Assembly: GCF_014287955.1 (NCBI RefSeq)
Contig: NZ_JACOPD010000011.1
Location: 1-46,752, forward strand
DNA from: Lachnospira hominis (ex Liu et al. 2021)
Lineage (GTDB): Bacteria; Bacillota; Clostridia; Lachnospirales; Lachnospiraceae
Length of the DNA: 46,752 nucleotides
Direction: 5' to 3'
A program made the position numbers and the translations under genes. Under the pieces are notes generated by a model. It was given only the letters and a program-made list of their open reading frames with translations, did not search any database and was not told where the DNA came from. Shown piece by piece: positions 40,025 through 46,752 of this stretch (positions within the stretch are counted from its first letter, which is position 1; the number at the start of each line of letters is the position of its first letter).

Positions 40025-42520
40025 TTATGCCTTAGCACTCTTTTTTACATTTACTTTTAATGTATTACTTTCCTTATATGGTCTGAATAAGAGATAAAGG
40101 AATCCGATTACAAGTGCAAATGCTACTATTGTCCAGAAATTAACTGTACCATGTGCAATAAGGTTACCGATATTGTAAATGCAAAGTGAAACTACATAAG
40201 CAAATCCACACTGATATCCAATTGCTGCCCAAGTCCATTTAGGGCTGTTCATCTCTCTCTTAATAGCACCGATTGCTGCGAAACAAGGAGCACAGAGAAG
40301 ATTGAATGTAAGGAATGAAAATCCTGCAAGTTTCGTGAACTGAAGTGCAAGTTCTCCGTATACAGGAAGTTCACCACCGCCATAAAGGATACCCATTGTA
40401 CCTACGATATTTTCCTTAGCCACAAGGCCTGTAATTGATGCAACGGCTGCCTGCCAGTTACCCCATCCGAGTGGATGGAAAATCCATGCAATTGCACTAC
40501 CAATCTTAGCTAAAATACTCATATTAATTTCATCTTCTGCTAACATACGGAATCCATCATCTGTAAATCCAAAGTATGTTGTAAACCAAACAACGATTGT
40601 TGAAAGAAGAATGATTGTACCGGCCTTCTTGATAAATGACCATCCACGCTCCCACATGCTTCTTAATACGTTACCAACTGTTGGAAGGTGATAAGCAGGA
40701 AGTTCCATAACGAATGGAGCCGGATCTCCCTCGAATAACTTTGTCTTTTTAAGAATGATACCTGAAACAATGATTGAAGCCATACCGATAAAGTACGCTG
40801 ATGTTGCTACCCATGGTGAACCACCGAAAATAGCACCTGCAATCATTGCAATAAATGGAACTTTTGCTCCACAAGGTATAAATGTTGTTGTCATAATTGT
40901 CATACGACGGTCTCTTTCATTCTCGATTGTACGAGAAGCCATGATACCCGGAACACCACAACCTGTACCTACAAGAATCGGAATAAATGATTTTCCTGAA
41001 AGACCAAATCTTCTGAAAATTCTATCCATGATGAATGCAATACGTGCCATGTATCCACATGCTTCCAAAATAGCAAGTAATAAGAATAATACTAACATCT
41101 GAGGTACGAAACCAAGTACAGCACCTACACCGGCTACAATACCATCAAGGATAAGTCCCTCCAGCCAGTCTGCACAACCGATTGCATCAAGTCCATCACC
41201 AATAAGTACAGGAATACCAGGAACCCATACCCCGTAATTTGCAGGGTCAGGTGCTGCACCTTCATACTTGATTGCCAAATCAATTGCTTCTTTAATGTCA
41301 TCAGCATCTGCTGTTTCATCTTCTGTTGCAAGTGTTTCTTCATCTTCTACAGTATAATCGACAGAATCTGTTGACTTAACCATAGCCTTTAAGCTTTTAA
41401 GTGCTGCAACTGCCGCTTCTGAATCATAATCATCTGACTCTGTGTCGATTGCTTCTGCAATATCATCAGCCTTTGTTCCGAGACTTTCTACATATGCAGC
41501 AATGATTTCGTCTGAATCACCGTATTCATCTGATGCTTCTTCATATGCTGATGTACCGATTCCAAAAAGATGGAAGCCATCACCAAATAAACCATCATTG
41601 GCCCAGTCTGTAGCTGCCGAACCAACTGTTACCATTGAAATATAGTAAACAAGAAACATAATTGCAGCAAATATTGGAAGTGCAAGAATTCTGTTTGTTA
41701 CAACTTTATCAATTTTATCTGATGTTGTAAGCTTATCTTTCTTCTGTGCTTTCTTTACACAATCACCAATAATTGAAGAAATATATGTATATCTCTCGTT
41801 TGTAATAATACTTTCTGTATCATCATCAAATTCATCTTCGAGTGCCTTGATTTCATCTGAAACATCAGGAATTGTTGTAAGCTGCTGTCCAATTTTATCA
41901 TCTTTTTCAATGAGCTTTATTGCAAAAAATCGCTTCTGTTCTTCTTTGACATCTGTGCCAAGCTTATTTTCAACAGAAGTAATTGCTGACTCAACACTTG
42001 CTGCAAATTCATGAACAGGTGCTTCTGCTTTCTTACTTGCAATCTCAATAGCCTTGTTTGCTGCTTCCATGATGCCGGTGCCTTTAAGAGCTGAAATCTC
42101 AACCACCTCACAGCCGAGTTTCTTGCTGAGCTTATCAGTGTTAATAACATCTCCGCTCTTCTTAACCAGATCCATCATATTGACAGCCATAACAACAGGA
42201 ATACCAAGTTCCATAATCTGAGTTGAAAGGTAAAGGTTTCTTTCAATGTTAGTACCATCAATAATGTTGATAATGGCATCCGGTCTCTCACCTATAAGAT
42301 AATTTCTTGCAACCACCTCTTCAAGAGTATAAGGTGATAAAGAATAAATACCTGGTAAATCCATGATTGTAACATCTTTATTACCTTTGAATTTACCTTC
42401 CTTTTTTTCTACTGTAACGCCCGGCCAGTTTCCGACAAACTGATTAGAACCTGTCAAAGCATTAAACAATGTTGTTTTACCGCAGTTTGGATTACCTGCT
42501 AATGCAATTTTCAAAGACAT
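40025..42520 (-). CDS. feoB: Ferrous iron transporter FeoB
   Basis: Main Fe2+ permease. The 831-residue protein has an N-terminal G domain (G1 GNPNCGKTT, G2 region GVTVEKKEG, G3 DLPG, G4 NMMD; residues 1-165), a GDI-like helical domain (to about 270) and the membrane domain with two Gate motifs (RIAFIMDRIFRRFG, GTGCGVPGIMASR; FIPCGAKVPFI; CAPCFAA). Between the first and next membrane helices (about residues 320-430) lies an acidic insertion of about 110 residues not present in standard FeoB of about 700 residues. AGGAGG precedes the ATG. Third gene of the feo operon behind two feoA genes. Confidence 0.96.
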   Translation of the reverse strand: MSLKIALAGNPNCGKTTLFNALTGSNQFVGNWPGVTVEKKEGKFKGNKDVTIMDLPGIYSLSPYTLEEVVARNYLIGERPDAIINIIDGTNIERNLYLSTQIMELGIPVVMAVNMMDLVKKSGDVINTDKLSKKLGCEVVEISALKGTGIMEAANKAIEIASKKAEAPVHEFAASVESAITSVENKLGTDVKEEQKRFFAIKLIEKDDKIGQQLTTIPDVSDEIKALEDEFDDDTESIITNERYTYISSIIGDCVKKAQKKDKLTTSDKIDKVVTNRILALPIFAAIMFLVYYISMVTVGSAATDWANDGLFGDGFHLFGIGTSAYEEASDEYGDSDEIIAAYVESLGTKADDIAEAIDTESDDYDSEAAVAALKSLKAMVKSTDSVDYTVEDEETLATEDETADADDIKEAIDLAIKYEGAAPDPANYGVWVPGIPVLIGDGLDAIGCADWLEGLILDGIVAGVGAVLGFVPQMLVLFLLLAILEACGYMARIAFIMDRIFRRFGLSGKSFIPILVGTGCGVPGIMASRTIENERDRRMTIMTTTFIPCGAKVPFIAMIAGAIFGGSPWVATSAYFIGMASIIVSGIILKKTKLFEGDPAPFVMELPAYHLPTVGNVLRSMWERGWSFIKKAGTIILLSTIVVWFTTYFGFTDDGFRMLAEDEINMSILAKIGSAIAWIFHPLGWGNWQAAVASITGLVAKENIVGTMGILYGGGELPVYGELALQFTKLAGFSFLTFNLLCAPCFAAIGAIKREMNSPKWTWAAIGYQCGFAYVVSLCIYNIGNLIAHGTVNFWTIVAFALVIGFLYLLFRPYKESNTLKVNVKKSAKA

Positions 42521-42539
42521 TTCTATCCTCCTAATTAAT

Positions 42540-42594
42540 GTTAGTCTTTCTATCTTTTGTTAGCCTCACTATCTTTTGTTCGTTCTCGCTAACC
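42540..42594. repeat. 19-bp direct repeats between feoA and feoB
   Basis: CTATCTTTTGTT occurs at 42550-42561 and 42569-42580, and GTTAG/GTTCG recurs every 19 bases (42540, 42559, 42578), ending in GCTAACC (42588-42594). The GTTAG and CTAACC pieces resemble halves of the DtxR-type operator, but no full palindrome is formed. Confidence 0.6.
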
Positions 42595-42613
42595 ATTATG
42601 TAAAAAAAACACC

Positions 42614-42832
42614 CTATGCCACTTCAATCATCTGTGCATCAGCTTTTCTTATAGAAAGTTCATAACCTCTTACTGTAACTTCAATAGGGTCGCCGAGAGG
42701 TGCAACCTTTCTTACATAAATTTCAACGCCCTTAGTGATACCCATATCCATGATGCGTCGTTTAACCGGTCCTTCTCCGGTAAGTTTTGTAACCTTTACC
42801 GTCTGACCACAGGCAACGTCTTTAAGTGTCAT
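42614..42832 (-). CDS. feoA: FeoA family protein (second copy)
   Basis: A 72-residue SH3-like FeoA protein, thought to bind FeoB and tune its activity. The fold starts TLKDVACGQTVKVTKL and contains RRIMDMGITKGVEIYV and GDPIEVTVRGYELSIRKADA, the FeoA signature. I chose the ATG at 42832, eight bases after AAGGAG; the frame is open to an ATG at 42853. It lies 48 bases downstream of the other feoA and 93 bases before feoB. Confidence 0.93.
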   Translation of the reverse strand: MTLKDVACGQTVKVTKLTGEGPVKRRIMDMGITKGVEIYVRKVAPLGDPIEVTVRGYELSIRKADAQMIEVA

Positions 42833-42880
42833 CTCTTTTTCTCCTTCTTTCATATTATATTCACGCCAGCCGGATTTGCA

Positions 42881-43093
42881 CTAAACCATAATCTTGTTAG
42901 CCATCTCTTTACCAATAGCCACGCGGGAATCTTTGACATTAACAATCAGATTGCCATTTGTCTCAGAAATAACCGTAACGGTACCGCCAACTACAAATCC
43001 CAGCTTCTCCAAAAAGCTTCTAACGTCGTCTTTTCCTCCGACTTTTTTAATAATATTAGGTTCGCCCTGATTTGCCATACTTAACGGCATCAT
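42881..43093 (-). CDS. feoA: FeoA family protein (first copy)
   Basis: A 70-residue FeoA-like SH3 protein: VRSFLEKLGFVVGGTVTVISE and NLIVNVKDSRVAIGKEMANKI match the family pattern, here with the Gly-Asp-Pro turn replaced by NGNL. Divergent from the second copy, as is common where tandem feoA genes precede feoB. AAGGA lies five bases before two adjacent ATG codons. It is the first gene of the operon and its promoter carries the DtxR-type operator. Confidence 0.92.
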   Translation of the reverse strand: MMPLSMANQGEPNIIKKVGGKDDVRSFLEKLGFVVGGTVTVISETNGNLIVNVKDSRVAIGKEMANKIMV

Positions 43094-43143
43094 TTTATTC
43101 CTTCTTTCTTTTGATTATTGATAATTAATTTCATTTCCAGCAA

Positions 43144-43176
43144 GGTTAGTATATGCTAACATGTCTTAGATGTCAA
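43144..43176 (-). promoter_or_regulatory. feo promoter overlapped by DtxR-type operator
   Basis: On the minus strand TTGACA (43171-43176) and TATACT (43148-43153) are 17 bases apart. The palindrome GGTTAGTATATGCTAACA (43144-43161) covers the -10 box, an arrangement for repression. It matches the operator at 16799-16816 in all but two positions. The probable ligand is the metal regulator encoded divergently at 43390. Confidence 0.8.
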
Positions 43177-43245
43177 GAACAAATATTGAATTTTTCTAAT
43201 TTTTTTTAGTTGTATCTACTCATGGTTATAAACCATAAACATTTA

Positions 43246-43303
43246 ATATTTGAAATCAAAATTCATTTATTCATATATTTGAAACAAAAAATCATTTATT
43301 CAT
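43246..43303. repeat. Tandem 29-bp repeat in feo/dtxR intergenic region
   Basis: Two adjacent 29-base units (43246-43274, 43275-43303) begin ATATTTGAAA and end ATCATTTATTCAT/TTCATTTATTCAT with four differences. Nearby, ATGGTT-ATA-AACCAT (43222-43236) is a perfect small inverted repeat. This 296-base gap also holds the feo promoter; nothing else is seen in it. Confidence 0.8.
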
Positions 43304-43389
43304 TTGTCTTTGTCGCCATTTCGTGTTAAACTATTGTTAAATTTATGAATCTTAAATTTGTAGTATTATAGAATTGGAGTGAAGTTGTC

Positions 43390-43764
43390 ATGAATACAAA
43401 CGAATCAGCAGAAAATTATCTGGAAACAATACTCATGCTCAGTAAACGACTTCCGGTTGTTCGTTCAGTAGATATAAGTAATGAATTAGGATTTAAAAAA
43501 TCAAGTGTCAGCGTAGCAATGAAAAATCTTCGTGAGAAGAATCACATAACAGTATCTGATGCCGGTTTTATCAACCTTACACAGTCGGGTCGTGAAATAG
43601 CCGAAATGATTTATGAACGCCACGAATTCCTTTCAAAATGGCTCATAAGCCTCGGTGTTCCTGCGGAAACTGCAACTGAAGATGCATGTAAAATTGAACA
43701 TGTTTTAAGTAAGGAAAGTTTTCAGGCAATTAAAGATTTTGTCAAAAAATCGCAATTAGATTAA
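43390..43764 (+). CDS. DtxR/MntR-family metal-dependent regulator
   Basis: A 124-residue regulator with the winged-helix domain ESAENYLETILMLSKR...VRSVDISNELGFKKSSVSVAMKNLREKNHI, and the metal-binding/dimerisation domain ERHEFLSKWLISLGV...DACKIEHVLS with the Cys, Glu and His ligands of the family. The C-terminal SH3-like domain of full DtxR/IdeR is absent, as in MntR. It is divergent from feoA, whose promoter carries a matching operator, so Fe2+-dependent repression of feo is the simplest reading; Mn2+ is possible. GGAG precedes the ATG by ten bases. Confidence 0.9.
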   Translation: MNTNESAENYLETILMLSKRLPVVRSVDISNELGFKKSSVSVAMKNLREKNHITVSDAGFINLTQSGREIAEMIYERHEFLSKWLISLGVPAETATEDACKIEHVLSKESFQAIKDFVKKSQLD

Positions 43765-43810
43765 AACAACAGAATTTAATGCTGTTGGATTCAAAAATTT
43801 GGAACTGAGA

Positions 43811-43857
43811 GATGTCGCTTTAACAATTGAAAATCGTTGAGGCGACATCCCCTTTTT
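43811..43857 (+). terminator. Terminator after dtxR-type gene
   Basis: GATGTCGC (43811-43818) pairs with GCGACATC (43842-43849), with an additional AAC/GTT inner pairing, followed by CCCTTTTT. Confidence 0.85.
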
Positions 43858-43898
43858 ATTAATGTATATCATTCAATATTTTTATTTTGTGGTGTGAA

Positions 43899-44687
43899 AT
43901 GGAAAAAATAATATTTGATAAAATAACCAAAAGTTATGAAGACATAATTATCGAAAACATAAATCACGAATTCACTCTTGACAAATCTGTTGCATTTGTT
44001 GGACGAAACGGCTGTGGAAAAAGCACCCTATTAAAGATGATTGCAGGATTAATGAAACCAACTTCCGGAAAAATAATTTACAGTAATAAATTCAATATAA
44101 GATATGTTCCCGATAAATTCCAACCTGTTAATATGATAGCCAAAGAATATATTAAAACCATGTGCAAGATAGACGGAATTAAAACAAGCAATACGGACAC
44201 AATTATAAACAAATGGTGTGAACGTTTTGAAATTTCCGATATGATAAACAAAAACATGAAATATTTATCTAAGGGAACTCTTCAAAAAATTGGTATCATT
44301 CAAGCTATTATTGTATCTCCCGATATTCTTATACTTGATGAACCTTTGTCAGGTCTGGATATGAAATCAAATAAAATGTTTGTAAATGCTGTAAATGAGC
44401 TACGTAAACAGGGAACATGTATTTTTTTATCAAGCCACGAACTTGATTTGGTTAATAACATAACCGATTCTATATATACAATCAGAAACAAAAAATTACT
44501 CAAGTATAACAAATCAAAATCAGTCCAATATACTATAATATTTGATGAATACACCGATACGGATTGGTTCCGCAATAAAAAAATCAAAGTCAATGAAAAT
44601 GAGCTGCAAAAAAAGCTAATGGAAATGCTGCAAAACGGAGCAGAAATAAAAGAGGTTCATAAAAATGATTCATATGATTACATATAA
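43899..44687 (+). CDS. ABC transporter ATP-binding protein
   Basis: A 262-residue ATPase with Walker A VGRNGCGKSTL, a signature KYLSKGTLQKIG (degenerate form of LSGGQ), Walker B DILILDEPLSGLD and switch His in LSSHELDL. The C-terminal 60 residues are Lys/Asn-rich and lie outside the core. I chose the ATG at 43899 (MEKIIFDKITKSY); the frame extends to a TTG at 43887, and the ribosome site is weak. It overlaps the permease gene by 23 bases. Base composition is more AT-rich than the neighbours. Two-component systems of this kind export antimicrobial peptides or other compounds, but the substrate is not shown. Confidence 0.88.
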   Translation: MEKIIFDKITKSYEDIIIENINHEFTLDKSVAFVGRNGCGKSTLLKMIAGLMKPTSGKIIYSNKFNIRYVPDKFQPVNMIAKEYIKTMCKIDGIKTSNTDTIINKWCERFEISDMINKNMKYLSKGTLQKIGIIQAIIVSPDILILDEPLSGLDMKSNKMFVNAVNELRKQGTCIFLSSHELDLVNNITDSIYTIRNKKLLKYNKSKSVQYTIIFDEYTDTDWFRNKKIKVNENELQKKLMEMLQNGAEIKEVHKNDSYDYI

Positions 44688-45369
44688 CTTAAAATTATTT
44701 TTGAGAAGTATTAAAGGAATATTACCATTTGTAGTAATGCTGATATTTATCGGTTTAACATACTATCCCGGTACAAATACGACAATACAAACAGCGGTAA
44801 CAACATCGTGTTTCTTTATGTTTTTCTTAATGATATATATAGGTTATATTTTATGTAACAACGACTTGGATATTTCCGAACAATGTATATATGTTAGATG
44901 CCGCAATAAAATAAACTACTATTTATATAAAGTTATATGTGTATTAATATTCAGTATAGTTTTAAATTTAATTTTGTTTACATCTGCATGTCTTTTCAGC
45001 ATCGGCAGTAAAAACGCCCTCACAATCATTCTTTGGTACATTTCTGCCGTAAGTGTCGGATTCTGTGGTGGTGCAATGGGGCAGATGTTTCACCCTGCTA
45101 TTATAAATAACAGAAAGTTTTCTACTGTTTTTATAATATTAATAAGCACATTATGTGCATGTAAAACAAATATTATAAATTCACACCCCGTACTTCATTA
45201 CTTATTTTTTGTATTTCCGCCAATTGAAAATTTTACATCAATTTGCCAAATATCAAATTGGGGAGAATTTATAATAATTGCAAAAGAAACACTCATATTT
45301 TTAATTTATGGCATAATCTATGAAACACTAAAATCATTTATATGGGAAAAAAGGAAATTTCTGATGTAA
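44665..45369 (+). CDS. ABC-2 type membrane permease
   Basis: A 234-residue protein with six hydrophobic segments and little else, the membrane partner of the ATPase it overlaps. AAAGAGG lies nine bases before the ATG within the upstream gene. It resembles small ABC-2 permeases in layout, but no family signature beyond that was recognised. Strongly AT-rich with many Ile, Asn and Lys codons, like its partner. It ends before a hairpin and the convergent Rpn-type gene. Confidence 0.8.
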   Translation: MIHMITYNLKLFLRSIKGILPFVVMLIFIGLTYYPGTNTTIQTAVTTSCFFMFFLMIYIGYILCNNDLDISEQCIYVRCRNKINYYLYKVICVLIFSIVLNLILFTSACLFSIGSKNALTIILWYISAVSVGFCGGAMGQMFHPAIINNRKFSTVFIILISTLCACKTNIINSHPVLHYLFFVFPPIENFTSICQISNWGEFIIIAKETLIFLIYGIIYETLKSFIWEKRKFLM

Positions 45370-45387
45370 TCTATACAAAATAAATCA

Positions 45388-45418
45388 ACTGCCGTGAATT
45401 TTGTAAGTTCATGGCAGT
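45388..45418. terminator. Terminator between ABC permease and Rpn-type gene
   Basis: ACTGCCGTGAA (45388-45398) pairs with TTCATGGCAGT (45408-45418) over eleven positions with one G-T. T-tracts are weak; it serves convergent genes ending at 45369 and 45481. Confidence 0.65.
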
Positions 45419-45480
45419 CAATATATTTTCATGTAAACATGTACAGTTGTTATATTCTCCTACTGTACAAATCAATAGCT

Positions 45481-46464
45481 TTAATCATTAATATTATCAA
45501 CTGCTAAATTATATTCCGCTTCTGAATAACACTCTAGAATCTTATCCTTTGGGACATTAAGTTTAATCATGTTTTTAATTGCTTCAGTATTTGCCATTTG
45601 TGTTCCTTGTTCAACGCCTTGTATAATACCTCGCTCAATTCCACATTCGACTCCATCATTAAAACCATCATCATAGCTGATATTTTTCTCATTTTTTATA
45701 TGCTGTTCTTCGTTATATTCTGTCAGAATCATGTCACGCACCTCCGCTGTATGCACTGATAATACTTCTTTTAGAATATTATGGCTTATGGCTTGGTTAA
45801 TTGCAAGTGTAACGGCTGTGTTAATATCATTTTCCTGTGATATATAGTCACGGATTAGACCGATAAATGATGCATAATCGTGAAGCAGCCTGCATTTTTT
45901 CATCAATTCCGCGTTATTACCAATATTTATGTTAATCATATGAGCGGTGATTTCCATTGCCGGTTGAAATTTTGACGAATTACAGTTGCTGGATGTATCG
46001 CTGGCAGTGACTTGATTTGAATTATAATTATCCGATTTTTTCACAAACGCATCCGACAGCCTCAGCGTACACCTTTCCGGCATCTCCTGACGACCATTGT
46101 AAAATATTATGTAGCGTGGTATTGGAATCTGTGCTCGTTTTGATGAGTAGATGTCGATATTATTTTCAGCCACATATTTTTTATAAAGACTTGAGAAATA
46201 AAACAATCCTCGGAGCGGCATATTTGGATTAAATGTGCTCTGATGCTCAAAAAGTGACATCTCACTTCCAAGAATAAAAGATATGTCATTCTTATAAGAC
46301 ATATAGACAATATCTTCAAGAGTAGTAACGGTTAAATCAGATACATCCGTATAGTCAGTACTGTTCAACGCATTATACAAAGATAGTAAATCCTTAGGAT
46401 TTTTAAAGATAAACCGAAACAGGGCATCCTTATGGTTCCGGTTCAAAAATGGTTCATTGGTCAA
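45481..46464 (-). CDS. Rpn-type PD-(D/E)XK nuclease / putative transposase, full copy
   Basis: A 327-residue protein of the Rpn (recombination-promoting nuclease) type. The N-terminal domain begins HKDALFRFIFKNPKDLLSLYNAL; the predicted active site is Asp in YKNDISFIL and the E-x-Q of MSLFEHQST, followed by FYFSSLYKKY. A variable middle (about 145-180) leads to helices and a Gly-spaced linker (GFNDGVECGIERGIIQG) before the tail NMIKLNVPKDKILECYS. The start is TTG, eight bases after a perfect AAGGAGG. Known Rpn proteins promote RecA-independent recombination and some act in phage defence; the role here is unproven. It lies 33 bases downstream of another copy. Confidence 0.8.
   Translation of the reverse strand: MTNEPFLNRNHKDALFRFIFKNPKDLLSLYNALNSTDYTDVSDLTVTTLEDIVYMSYKNDISFILGSEMSLFEHQSTFNPNMPLRGLFYFSSLYKKYVAENNIDIYSSKRAQIPIPRYIIFYNGRQEMPERCTLRLSDAFVKKSDNYNSNQVTASDTSSNCNSSKFQPAMEITAHMININIGNNAELMKKCRLLHDYASFIGLIRDYISQENDINTAVTLAINQAISHNILKEVLSVHTAEVRDMILTEYNEEQHIKNEKNISYDDGFNDGVECGIERGIIQGVEQGTQMANTEAIKNMIKLNVPKDKILECYSEAEYNLAVDNIND
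45671..45795 (-). repeat. Repeat copy 2 (inside full Rpn-type gene)
   Basis: The reverse complement is identical to bases 1-125 of the window. Only this copy continues past the point where both window ends stop. Confidence 0.95.
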
Positions 46465-46497
46465 TAGGCAGTCCTCCTTGTAATGATCATTGTATTT

Positions 46498-46752
46498 CTA
46501 ATTTCTATCATCTTTTATTGCAGCATTATACTCCGCTTCTGAATAACACTCTAGAATCTTATCTTTTGGGACATTAAGCTTAATCATGTTTTTTATTGCT
46601 TCTATTTTTCCATCATTAAAACCATCATCATAACTGATATTTTTCTCATTTTTAATATGCTGTTCCTCGTTATATTCTGTCAGAATCATGTCACGCACCT
46701 CCGCTGTATGCACTGATAATACTTCTTTTAGAATATTATGGCTTATGGCTTG
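46498..46752 (-). CDS. Rpn-type nuclease, C-terminal fragment (5' end outside window)
   Basis: The minus-strand frame is open from the last base of the window to TAA at 46498, giving 84 residues without a start. It has the same helix and tail as the full copy, but its linker is much shorter: GFNDG is joined directly to KIEAIKNMIKLNVPKDK. The GTG at 46713 is internal. It lies 33 bases before the full gene, so the two are arranged in tandem. The catalytic part is beyond the window. Confidence 0.75.
   Translation of the reverse strand, partial: QAISHNILKEVLSVHTAEVRDMILTEYNEEQHIKNEKNISYDDGFNDGKIEAIKNMIKLNVPKDKILECYSEAEYNAAIKDDRN
46667..46752 (-). repeat. Repeat copy 3 at right window edge, inverted to left edge
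   Basis: The reverse complement of these 86 bases equals bases 1-86. Beyond them similarity continues with scattered, mostly third-position changes. Confidence 0.95.

Noticed and set aside
1..46752. tRNA, rRNA, CRISPR array, prophage or insertion-sequence ends
   Set aside because: Gaps between genes are short and show no such structures. The Rpn-type genes have no terminal inverted repeats or target duplications that I could see.

Overview
The window looks like chromosomal DNA of a low-GC, strictly anaerobic Firmicute, most likely a gut Lachnospiraceae-type Clostridium relative. Evidence: oxygen-sensitive [FeFe]-hydrogenase and iron-sulfur L-serine dehydratase, a ferrous-iron Feo system with two FeoA proteins and a FeoB-associated Cys-rich peptide, proteins of the DUF4317 and DUF6273 types, strong AGGAGG-like ribosome sites and TTGACA/TATAAT promoters. 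No rRNA or tRNA was seen and the species cannot be named. Both window ends stop at the same base of the same repeated gene in opposite orientation, so this is probably one whole assembly contig broken at a repeat.

Layout. 1-680: 3' end of an Rpn-type nuclease gene and a small stand-alone FakA/YloV C-terminal-like domain gene. 734-6325: one large secreted, wall-anchored protein split by a single in-frame TAG. 6477-8036: membrane-anchored GH25 muramidase. 8230-13000: phosphate block (PhoU, Na/Pi cotransporter, PhoP-type regulator, PhoR-type kinase). 13026-16297: homoserine dehydrogenase behind three small membrane proteins, two with zinc ribbons. 16390-22603: HMA/Cys-rich membrane protein, SGNH esterase, histidine phosphatase, UppP, polyphosphate kinase, phosphofructokinase. 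22747-26085: DegV lipid-binding protein, peptidase T, DUF4317 protein. 26225-27842: L-serine dehydratase with a leader ORF. 27910-31430: two-gene [FeFe]-hydrogenase module. 31661-33847: ECF transporter S component and a divergent MATE pump. 33948-39475: 64-aa protein, heterodimeric ABC exporter, L-lactate dehydrogenase, acyl-ACP thioesterase. 39573-43764: Feo iron operon and divergent DtxR-type regulator. 43899-45369: AT-rich two-gene ABC transporter. 45481-46752: two tandem Rpn-type genes, the outer one cut by the window end. Almost everything from 734 to 43093 is on the minus strand except the MATE gene. No stretch longer than 300 bases lacks a gene; the longest (43094-43389) holds divergent promoters and a tandem repeat.

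How the genes work together. Two regulatory circuits can be read from the DNA. First, the same 47-bp element (39 of 47 bases identical, direct GTAAAA repeats spaced 23 and 11 bases) lies before phoU and before the phosphofructokinase-polyphosphate kinase-UppP cluster, and a shorter version precedes the Na/Pi transporter; it fits a PhoP box and would place polyphosphate synthesis in the Pho regulon encoded here. Second, an operator reading GGTTAGTATATNCTAAC overlaps the -10 box of the feo operon and precedes the distant HMA/Cys-rich gene, tying that gene to the metal regulon of the DtxR-type repressor. Fermentative metabolism is represented by serine deamination to pyruvate, lactate dehydrogenase and hydrogen production.
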